Source: Antedon mediterranea
Taxonomy: Eukaryota > Echinodermata > Crinoidea > Comatulida > Antedonidae
Assembly: GCF_964355755.1 (NCBI RefSeq)
Contig: NC_092671.1
Coordinates: 13,558,501 to 13,622,500, forward strand
DNA: 64,000 nucleotides
Reading direction: 5' to 3'
The notes under the pieces were generated by a model. It did no database searches and was not told the DNA's origin. It saw only the letters and a list, made by a program, of their open reading frames with translations. Numbering within the stretch: the first letter of the stretch is position 1; each line of letters starts with the position of its first letter. Positions 49,412 to 61,400 of the stretch are shown here, piece by piece. A program made the position numbers and the translations under genes.

Positions 49412-52400
49412 CTACTTGAACAATTTCTTAGTCTCCTGAACCAGACATTCTGCCATTAGTTTGCTAGTTGTTCTGAACCAGAGCTGGATGGATTTCACAT
49501 TGAAATTGACATGAAGTAAGCATGGAGTGGAGTCTAATATTGACCCCGATGCTATACCTTCTTCACCTGAAATTGAAAAAAATAAAACGTTTTTTTAAAC
49601 CTTTGCCTGTGAAATATAGTATGATTAAACTTTAAAAGCAATCAAGCAACTCCACAATGGTTATTAATAACAATGATAACAATTCTGAAGCTCTGTCTAC
49701 ACTATCAAACTTTATGTGAAAAAAAAATGTGATGTGCACAAATAATATGGTCATGATAACATCATATCCCTACCATATTGGTCACAGCACACTTTTTTGT
49801 CAAACTAATGTGATAGTGTAGACAGAGTTTACTACTAATACAGACATTCCAACCCCTGCACGTTAAAAAGCGGGACATCTCGATTTTTTGGGGGGGGGGG
49901 GGGGATTTGTTGGTTTATTTGAGTGTATGTAGGAATTCGGCCCGGGACGATTCGTCCCCCTTTTGGTGAGACGATTCGGTCCCACTTTTGAGCCAGACCT
50001 CCCACCTTAGAGCCAAAAAAAACCCCAAAAAATGGAAATTCCATTTAATGTACACACACTATACCCCTCTTGTAAAAATCACCACGTGTATTTATCGTGC
50101 GAGCCAAACGGTTGTTGTGGTTGGTCACAGACACCAGGCTGGGCCGGCTCTGCAGCACGTCGTAAGTGGAATGTACCACAATACCAACGAGTTGATTATT
50201 TATATATAATTTTACAAAACAATAGATATACATTCGCATTAACGAAAAAGAACATTTTAAACAATAATTGCTAAACAATTTGTATTTTAAATCAAAATTA
50301 CGAATTTTTATTTTGCTAAACATAAATTGATTTGGCGAAAGAAAATTGTTGGCCTTTTGTAGGCATTTTTGCCTTAGCGCGCGTAGAGTCTGCTGGGTTC
50401 CATTCTAGCTGGACCACCGACGTCTTACATACGAGCATGGACTATGATGCGATGCGAGTGAGTTATGACTGCAGATGATAAGGAACAATCATACTCGTTC
50501 GTATTTGATTGTTTATGAAATTTAAAGGCGTATCGTCGTTTAATCGTAGTTTCCAAAATATTATTTCGTTATTTTTGTTTACTTATTAAATATTTTGAAA
50601 GCGGGACAATTCAGGGGTCCAGCGGGACAGCGGGACACAACATCAAAAAGCGGGACAATCCCGCCGAAAGCGGGACAGTTGGAATCTATGCTAATATCTC
50701 TCTTCACTGTTTTGAAGTTAACCATTTCCATTTCCTATTTAACAATAATCAGTAGAATAAACCATTGACGAAAAAAATCCTGCATGATTTAACTTGCCTA
50801 TAATTTGCACCTGGTGAAAGTTTAGCTTTGTGGTTAGCGCTTCTAGTAACTGCTCAATATTTTTCCATCTACTTTTCTCAATGTTTAACTTGCTTTCAAG
50901 CATTGAACTCTGCCACTTTTTACCAAACTCATCTGTAGTAAGTTGCAGAGGCCTGAAATCAAAAACATAGTGAGGTGTTTATAGAAATTGTTAATCTTAA
51001 ATTTTTTTTACATGCCTTTTTTTTTACTATATGTGAACTTTATTCAATCAATCGTACATTTGTTATAATGGTAACCACAATAAGGTATAATATTACAGTA
51101 GATTTTTACAAACAAAAAAAACAAGACCAATATAAATATAAATTATAAAATATATACAATGATTATTTACAGTAATGATAAAAATAAAAATTAATTGTTT
51201 ATATTGACTATTATTGGAAACAGAAGTTGAATAATAAAATACTGGAAAGTTTAGTTAGAGGTTTACAATCAATGGAAAAGATGAAAACATATAATATTGT
51301 AAGTATTAAAAGTAGCATTGTTTAGGGAGATTACTGTATATTGGCAACGGCCTACAGTTGAACATGGTTTTAAGCAAAAGTTATATATTGATTGATTGAA
51401 TCGGGCATCACTATAAGCAAAGCTTTAAAATGTGATGTCCTATGTAAGAATTGAAAATTGGAAAAAATAAATAAATAAATAAATTACAATAAAAACAATA
51501 ACAATTAGTAAATATATATGTAAACAATAGAGACAATAAGCAATAATCATAAATGACAGTTGAATAAAAAAATATATATATATATTATTATACATGTAAT
51601 AACAATTTAAAAAATATGACCAGAATAGATCATTCATAAAAAAAAAAAAAAAAGAAATCGATAATGAAAAATATTTTGTTCATAATACGTTGTGATTTTA
51701 GGTATTAGAATATTTTTTGAGGAGATTAGTATGAATGGTTTTTTTAAATAGTCCTATACTCTTGATTTCTCTTGCTGAGTTTTCAAGGCTATTCCATGTC
51801 TTGGCACCCCTATAGCATATACTCTGTTGTCCTATTTTGGTTCTTTTTAGTACAGTGGTATACTTTTTTTTATTCCTGGTATCATAATTATGTGTTGATT
51901 CAATTGTTTGAAAGTAAGTGACAAACGTAATTGGGAGCTGTTTATTATAAAATTGGAAGAGTAGTATTGCCATATGTTTTTCATAAAGATCGAATATATT
52001 TAATGTGTTGGTTTGTATAAATAGCGGTTGGGAAGGATGTTGATAGTGGACTTTGCATATAATTCGTAGTGCTTTTTTCTGGAGGATGTGAAGTCGGTTT
52101 AATTTACTTGGTCCGAAGGAGCCCCATACTACTATTGCATACGTTAAATGGGGAAGGATTATAGATTTATAAATTTGCAATAGAGTCATATATGGTAAAA
52201 AATACTTTAATTTATTCAGAATTCCTATTATCTTTGAAACTTTGTTTGCAATGCCATTAATATGGGTACAGAAGGACAAAAATTTGTCTAAGGTAACTCC
52301 TAAGAATTTGATATGGGTTACCTCTTCGAGTGTGGTGTTATTTACGTATAGTTGCATGTCTGTGAAGTCGGTTAAATTCTGGCGCCCTCTAAAGATTATA

Positions 52401-55400
52401 TATTTAGTTTTATTTGTATTAATTGAGAGTTTGTTAGCTCTAAACCAAGTGGTTAGTCGTTGTAATTCGCAGTTTTGTATATTACATGCAACTATGGGGT
52501 CATTATGTTTGAGGAATATGTTTGTATCGTCCACGAATATGATAAGTTCGACAACTTTGCTTACACAAAATATGGCATTTATAAATAACAAAAATAGCTA
52601 TGGGCCAATGATAGATCCCTGTGGAACACCAACTTTTACTTCTCTTTTTATTGATTTGTGTGATTCAATAGTAACATACTGAGTTCTGTGGTTTAGGTAA
52701 CTTCTGAACCAGTCTAACACAATACCACGTATGCCATAGCATTCCATTTTATTGATTAGAATTCTATGGATAGACAATGACAATGGGGTAGGTATATTTC
52801 TATTATAAAATATCAGTTCCATGCATCATTTATCTACACTGACAAAAAAGGTAAGGAAAAATACAATGCAATGATAATAGGTCAGAGAATGAAGGCAGAT
52901 TCCCGGAAAGATGAAGACAAATATCTTGAGGTGGGCATGAAATGTTATGCTGTATAATTCTCTATATAGGCTTTCTATCTGTCTCATTGACAACATTGGA
53001 GGATCCAAGATTTTTCAAAGGGAGAGTGTTTTAACATATAATATTCTGTCAAACAGAGATATCAAAAAGCTGTCAAAAGGCTGGAGCACATTCTCAAAAT
53101 GCAACCCCTGGACCCATCCAACAAGGTTCTCTCAATTTATTTTGGTTGGTTGAAGTAGAACATAGAGGAAAAATGGTAAAAATTTGAGATGGGCCACACA
53201 TACTGGCACTAATATTGGCAGCCATAATTAATATATTTACCTGATAAAATCTGTCAAAGTGATATCAGTTGAGAAAAACAACTTCTGTTGTTTTTTATTA
53301 GTATCTCGGAAACACAGATGACCTCCTAAGTTCATGTTTAATGATGGTGATTTATACTTGAAATATATAGCTATATTTTCTACTGAACTAGGGGATAAAC
53401 TCTCCATATTCCATTTATTTATTTCTTGGTCATTTATAGAACACTGAAAATATAAAGAAAGTATATCAACATGACAGCTCAATGTATGTTTACCATACAA
53501 TTTGTTATATATTTTCTTAATTTACAGTGGAATAAGTAACAAAATAAATGAAATTTACCTTTAGATTACTGGGACAGTTAAGTATAATTTCAATATCTGT
53601 CACATTAAAATTTCTGCTTTTGTTGACTAAGAAGAAAATGACTACAAAACAGTCTGGCTTCCAAATTCTGCACATTCTTAAAGACATGACATCATTCATA
53701 CACAACTCATGATGCGTTGATGATGAAGGGTAACATTTTAGAGATTCTGGGATCGCTGGTATGACATCATCATCCTTGTCTAACAAATGTGTGTGGTTGT
53801 TTGTTGCTAGATTAGCATTTGGAATTATTGCACTCTTTTCAGATTCAGCTAAATACATCAAATTTGGTAAAGATTTGTCAAAGCTACCTATTGCATCAGA
53901 ATCTGGCATATTGGCTATACTATTTTGCTTTGGTATATTAATCTCTTCGACAATGTTCATATTTTCTTCAATATCCAGCTGTTTGTCTGTATAATGTGAT
54001 GCATTAAACAGATCATGTGGAATATTAGAGGTAGCATGTAACATATCATCATGTGACACAATATTTAAATCATGTACCACACGATTGTTTTCATGTGATA
54101 TCATAGTTTCATCATGTGAGTGTTGACTGTTATCATGTGATACATCCTGTTCATATGACTCAGGATCAAGTTTTCTGTCATTGTCAAGATCAAGAAGATT
54201 TAAATCGGTAATCATGGTAACATCTTTGTCTACCAAACGATCAGTATTTCGATCTACTTCATCCAATGATCGAATTGAAATGCCATTCTGAAAAATGTAT
54301 AACTTATTTAATAAATATAGCTAAAGTAAAACCATTATTACAGTACTGTGGTAATAAAAGAGTAGTATACTGTAAATAATACTTTTCTTTATTATGAACA
54401 GCAATATGCTTACAAACTCAAGTAGAGTACACTGTCTATACATTTCATGATAGAAGCTTACTACTTCGACATACTTACGTCAACCTGTTGGTTTGACATT
54501 CCACCAAATAGTTTATCTGCTAATAATTGTTTTTCTTGATTGGTGACTGATTCCTCACTTTGTATTGCTGATGCAGAAGCTGAACTCAACTAAATAAAAC
54601 AAATATATAACAAAATGTATCGTAATTATATATAGAATAACTGCCTAGAACTCACTTTAGTTATCCATCTTCAGGACCCAACAAGTGTTTCTATATAGGG
54701 TAGGAGTTTGCTGTGGTATTAAGACATATATTGCCTCTTGTAAGTGTCCACTGAATAAGTGTTGGGCTTAATGCCCCCCCCCCCCCCAAATTACAACATA
54801 ATATACAATTAGTTAAAATTCATAAAAACAAATACATTTCATGGATCTACAAGTAATACTAACCATGGCAGGGGCTTTAACTTTGCTCTTGGACATTGGT
54901 TGAAATACAGTTGAATCTTGATTAGAAATATCTGTGTTTGATTCAACCTCAATACTAATCTTTGTAACAGACGTCTTCACATAGCCTTTCTTGTTCCAGA
55001 CTTGTCTAACATCTCCTAGCTGCAAACTGTCAGTGCTGCGGATAATAACATAAAAACTTAATTATAACACTAATAAGAAGTTTATCTCATCTCATAGCAG
55101 AAATTATTGATATGATAAATTCAATACAAAGAAGTGTGGCATTTTTCAATACAAAACATATTATTATTATTATATTATGGTACTGTATGTTCTTGGAAAC
55201 AAGCAATCTTAAACTACGAGTTTGGCAATAAAGGATTGGTTAATGTAGACTAGGGTCGTGTTCGTACGGTGGTTAAAATAAGCGCTTAATTTCACCCATG
55301 CCTCGGGTTATAAATTGAGCGTTGTTCGTACTTGAAATATTTAACTGCTTAAATGCTTAATCGACGAATCACAAACCGGAAATTACGTTTTAAGGTCAGT

Positions 55401-58400
55401 TGTCTTTACAACCCACGACCCCATTTTCGCACGCTAGTTTCGTGTTGTATATTTTTTACTCGCGATCTTTCTTTACAATAACAATTACTTGCTACCTTTT
55501 ACACTGCTTATCCTTGCGACAAACCTTATGCCTCTTAACGCCGATAATCCTGCCGAAATATGCCTTCTCCTGACGACCATTATTTTACTCATTGACGAAG
55601 AATTTGAGCCCAATGTTACACGACGGAAACACCACCGACCAGCGGCTCCCCGACCAGCTAGGCCTACTAAGCGGTCTACACCAACAAGGACAGCACCAGC
55701 TGACGATCGCTCTCGAAGCATGTATGGAAGAGCTTCGTAGGAGAAATGACGGGCCTAGGCAGCGAACGTTTGTCAAAATTTGACACATTGCCTCTATCGG
55801 AGATTTATTATCCTCGAAGGCCGAGTATAATTGGATTATCGCTGAAATAACCTGCAAATTTGGTGAACATTTTACCTCGAATTTTTTGTAGCCTGAGGCA
55901 AAAGTTAATTGGATCACGCGAACGGAAATCGGGAATAAGCTGGTATTTTCAACCCATACGAACAGGCCCTAGTTGACAAACTTCAGCAAACTGCATAAAA
56001 CTAGTTTGTACAAGTTAGGCTGTGTCGCTTCTTGAAAAACTAGTTTCCCAAGGTTTTTAAATTCAAATAGCAGTCTTTTTAGTCTTGTGATTCTGTAGCA
56101 TGAAAACCTTCAGCAGAAACATCTTCAACTTGGAGGTAAATTTGCAAATGTAGACTATGATTACCTTTCATCAGGTTTTGATGAGTTATCTGATCCCTGT
56201 GTTGATGTGTTGTCCAATATATTGAAACTTTTTGGTGGTGTACTGGTGCTGGCAAGAGATGTAGTAGGACTTTGGTATGGTTCGAACTTAAGACCACCAA
56301 GAAGTGTTGCACCTGTAATTAAAAACAATATATAACTTCCTTGTATAGAATAGGTGTGGACAGTTATATGGCATTTTTATCTTAGTTATTTTAAACTTAC
56401 TAACAACTCTTCTATTGCGTTCGGTGTGTCTTTGTTGTCTTGGTATGTATGGGGTAGCCCCTTCATCCAATGCGTCACTTACATATTCATCTAAGAAAGA
56501 CAACGTGCTATCTACCTGAAAAGTGTAATTAACATTAGATGGCATAAACATTGGGTAAAAAAATTGATTAAATATTATGTTATTACTGTATAATTATGAG
56601 GAGATAGGTATCATGATGAGTACTATTGTACCTCATCTGCCACGCCCTATGATCCTCTAGGTCATGGGACAACTAGAACTAGAATTATGTAAGTTACCTC
56701 ATTTGTTAACTGTTGAGTTGCCAACCCTACATTTTCAACTAATTCAACATCTTGGCAAAGTTCGTTCAATTCAAATATTCTCTGAAAAGTTAGATTGAAC
56801 AATTTAAATATAAACATATGAAAACACATGTATTACTACACAGAAAAATACTCTAATAATATCATTATTTTTTAACATACCTGTCTTGTTTCTACATTGC
56901 TTGTATTCATTTTATTCTCCAAAACTTCAGGAATTTGTGTAACTTTTGATTTGCATAGAACCTTGCCCAACGAAGTTACCAGCCAAGAGGAATGTATGCT
57001 ACAATCCGAGCAAGCTGTTAAAAGTTTGCAGAGAAGATCAAGAACTTCTTGGACAGGGGCACCAATCTCAGGCTGCCAAAATTCACCAACAACCTGGGGA
57101 AATAGATTTCTATACTGTTAGCTGAGAGACCTATTGTATTTTTCTAAAATCTATTAGTGTTATATTTGTAGTCTATGTGACTGATTTGGATTTGTCATTA
57201 TCAGACTTACCCACACAGCAATTTGAAACAAAGCTTGTGATTGGATAGTAGTAGCACACAGTAATTGATAGTACACTTGGAGGGCTTGCATGTGGACAGC
57301 ATCAGCATCTTTCCATCGACCTATATCTAAATAATAAAAACATCACTTCTGTAATAGATTGTGTTTACTCATAACTCGTATAGTTTGCACTATACAAATT
57401 ATAGTATTATTGTCTAAAGGTTTGCATGGCATTGAGTTTGTAGTACACCATGTATATTTAATTCTGAAAAAAAACTGTTGAGTTTTTCTACGTTTCGATT
57501 AATATACTTTGATCGTTGAACATTCTCACTCTCTCGAGGCTAAATTCTATGTTACCGGGTTGTTAAATGTTTAACCTTGTTAATGTTATTTTGCCACCAG
57601 CACTATCAGGAGAGTCTTTTATAGCGATATTTTTGCTTTTTGACAATCCGCCAGGATAGTGTTCTGCGTTTTTTCTCAGCTTGTTGTTGTTCTATGTAAT
57701 TTATGCTTTTTGTATTTTTTGTTTTATTTTTCTGGATAATAAATGAATATGAATATAAGGATGATCAAAGTATATTGATCAAAACGTTGAGAAACTCAAC
57801 AGTTCTTTTCAGAACTAAATATATGTAGTGTACTGCAAACTTTATATCAATATAGTATCATTGTCGTTGCAATCCATCACTGTTTTTATCCATATAATAT
57901 AAACAAATTTGAAACTTCCTTTTTTAAAGACATAAAATGCATTATGTTTATATATTTCATTACCTTTAATTTGAGTGATAATTTGATTCCTCTGTTGAAC
58001 GTTCACCTGGTCACCAGCTATAAGTAACACTTTATTGACTGTGTCTACATACCACATACACTTCTGACCATAAGTGAACATCCATAAGGTACAACAACAA
58101 ATAAATTATGATGCAAAAATACCTATTGAAATTTATGCTTAGAAATTGATTTCGGTTTCTAGTTTTTGAGAACATTTATAGCTTCATCTCATCAGGCTTT
58201 TATCGTTTCCACCAGAAAATTTCATATGTTTAACCATAATATTGAGAGTACAGAAACACTACACCAACCAATTACACATTCTGACCTCAGGGTTAATCCA
58301 TGACACAGAATAGTCTCCCTACCACAGTTGTAAATTCATCAAAAACTATGGCACGGCCAACAAAATTTAATGTAGGCCTAGATACAGAACCACATAATAT

Positions 58401-61400
58401 GTGCATACAATTCAAGAACTGATACTAAGCTGATGTAGGAGTCTTGAATAAGCCTATTATCAGAAATATTCTAAAATGACACTTATATTTTATTCACATT
58501 GATAAAACTAGAGAGAGACTTTCTTGCAAATATTGTACATGTTTGACGATTACCATGGTAAAAAATAAATTATTTCTCCATGCTTAAACATACACCAATC
58601 ATAAAGGATATTTGTTTGCCATTTCAAAGATTCTTTGTAAAATGGTTTTCTTAATGTAGACATCCTTATTGTTTTCCAAATATTCCAGATACTGGTTACA
58701 GATGACATCAACATTACTTGAGTTACACATCTTATACAGAAGCTCTAACGTCTAAGACACACAATAACTTTTAACCAAATACTATCAATTCATAAATATA
58801 TAAATATATTTGTGTATAAATGTTTTAATAGTAAGTTGTACCAAGGCAATCTAACAGGATGGTGAACCCTGGCGATCAATCAGTTCCATGCCCAACAGTA
58901 GAATTCTGTTCGGTATTTGTCGCAGACAGAACTAAAATCAAAGGACTTTTCCTATCTTGGCAAGGTGAGCTTAGTGTCCTGTTGTAGATTGCCTTGGTTG
59001 TACATCATATTATATAATAACTAACCTTAATTTGTATTGTATTATCTGAATCATTCAGACAGTCAATAACCACCATCTGATGTTTACCTGCATGTGTGGC
59101 GTCTACTTGCACAATACAGCTTAATGCAGTGATACCTACAAACAATTTTAGTTATATAATTATCATTAGAAATGAATACACAATAGGTGTAGGTGGCGTA
59201 AAACAGGAAAACTGGCAATCCTGGAGACTCTTAATGGGAAAGCCTGGAAAATCCCAATGGGAAAGCCTGGAAAATCCCAATGGGAAAGCCTGGAAAATAG
59301 GAATACCTGTAAGAGCATGGCAAATCTGAAACCTGGAGGAATTCAATGAACTTACCCAAATATTTAAGATTGTGATTGGATGATTTCAGGAATTTATCAA
59401 TACACTTGGAGCATGCTGCCAGCATTTCCTGCGTGCACTCTATCTTCGTTATCGTCATAATACATTCATACTGTAATGCTGTGAAAAATCAATTTATGAA
59501 TTTATCATCTCGGATATTTTTGTGTACTATTTTGAATTTCAGTCAAATGCAAATAGTTTATTGTTTACCATAGGAAATAGAACTGGGTTGCTTGGTTTGT
59601 TGTAGAACATCACACAGAACATCATGCATCAAAGAACTAGTCCTGTTATCAACAAATAATATATCAATCCAATTACTCATTGATTTTACTTTTCTTCTCA
59701 ACTTAAGACAGTATGTTGAAGAATAATTCTTTTGTGTGTGTAGTTGGGCTTGTTGATTAAGATATTTGGTCAGTATAATTTGCCATTTCTAATCACATTA
59801 CCTTGTTGAAATTAAATTAACTTACTTTTTATCTCCTTGTCCTAATGTTGACATCATTTTGAGAATGTTAATTTGCGTCCATGGTGCAGGGATGCCATTA
59901 AAGTTAAAATCCTGATGTAGCTTATGATGTACAATTTGATGCAGTATCTTTACAAGGCTTGGTACAATATCTTTGTACTTGTCACAATCTTCCTATAAAT
60001 ACAATTAATAGAAGAGGCCTCTGTTGACATACATTCTGTTTTGAATTTGACTGCCAGCTACTAATGTAACACTCTGACCATCAGGTCAACAACCCTTTTT
60101 CACTATTTCTCCCTGCTCCATCTATTAACATTCCTAGTGGTTTCTTCCTATCCCTAGGTACTCTTTGTTCACTCTCCTATAACCCACATCCTTAATCAAT
60201 TACTGTTTCCTCATCATCAAGGAAAATACCACCGTTACACTAATACAACTCCTTTGGAACACCAATATTCAAGGGACACTTCTATTTAGTAAAACCCCTC
60301 TTTTGGAAGACCCCTATCAATTTGAACCTTTCCTGTGAAACAATCAAGGGGAAATACTTCTTTTAACACTACAGCTAACCCCCATTTAGTGGACACCCCT
60401 ATTAAGGGGACACCCCTATTAAGGGGACACTTAATAGGGGTTATACTGTATTTCAAAGACATTAGGAAGTTCACCCTCTAGTTCTTTATCCCCTGAGCGT
60501 ATTGTTCAACATACCTGTAAAGCTAAAACTCCACACTCTACTGATGAGACTTTGTGACCACAAAGGACAGGGTGGTATTTAAGAGATACAAGATACAACT
60601 ACATATAAATAATAAATAAATAAAATACCTTTATAAAGAACTTAAAGACATGTAAAGCAGCCGACATTACAGCAGGTTTTGAATCGCACAAAGCTTTTTT
60701 AAATAAGTCATAACTCTGAACCATTAACATTGGTGACTTTCGGTAGAATGAAAACAGCGCCATCACAGCTTTCTTCCGTACAACATCTCTAAGTGACATA
60801 ACATATAACGGTAATTATTATTATCATTATTATTATTAACGTGTAAATCTTTTTTATTGCATTATCTTTGCTGATGATAATTTATCCACACCTTTTTACA
60901 GTATATTATGCTTTTTGGATTACCGCTGGGTGGTTTATATTATATATTCATCTTTCTATTATCCATTTACCTTGGATGAGTGCTAAGGTTCTCAATAAGT
61001 GGTAGAAGGACTGGAATCATGTCAGCAGTGCCCAGGTACGAGACTGCTGTCAGTGCCATACACACTTCTAGAAAGTTAGTGCTCTTTAGGTCACGTTGAA
61101 AGGTATTCACCATTAGTACCAACAGTTCATGATTCTCATGTAACAGTACACATATTGCTAAGTAACCTGACAGTGATCAAGTTTAAAAAAAAAAGATTAT
61201 TCATTAATGACATAGGTGAATTGCAAATTGTAATGCAAAAGATAGGACACTAATTTCAGTTCGGCGCCTAAAATGCCACTGTATGACAATATAAAGTAAA
61301 AACTACTGTACCTGGCAATGGAAACTAAAAATTAAAGATAAATTTAGTACTATTTCCATCCAGAAATTTGTTGTAGTGTTGAACCTTCCTTTAAGAAATG

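Larger units (their letters stand above)
49567..50797 (-). other. GC-AG intron of AP4E1 (last intron)
   Basis: The donor is ATAG/GCAAGT, a perfect GC-type donor context, with acceptor TTTCAG/GTGAAG. This join gives Ile-Ile-Gly-Glu-Glu-Gly...Thr-Pro-Cys-Leu-Leu-His, which aligns without gaps to human. The nearby GT (CACCAG/GTGCAA) would put a stop into the next exon. Confidence 0.85.

Noticed and set aside
50798-50820. GT donor at CACCAG/GTGCAA for AP4E1 exon 21
   Set aside because: It would bring the next exon into a frame with an early stop and delete the conserved Val-Gln-Ile-Ile-Gly; the GC donor downstream fits exactly.
52242-52682. 146-codon plus-strand open frame
   Set aside because: It is antisense to the LINE reverse transcriptase remnant.
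58601-58611. Apparent in-frame TGA after Asn-Lys-Tyr-Pro-Leu in AP4E1, suggesting a pseudogene
   Set aside because: The stop lies inside an AT-AC U12-type intron; using that intron restores a gap-free alignment.
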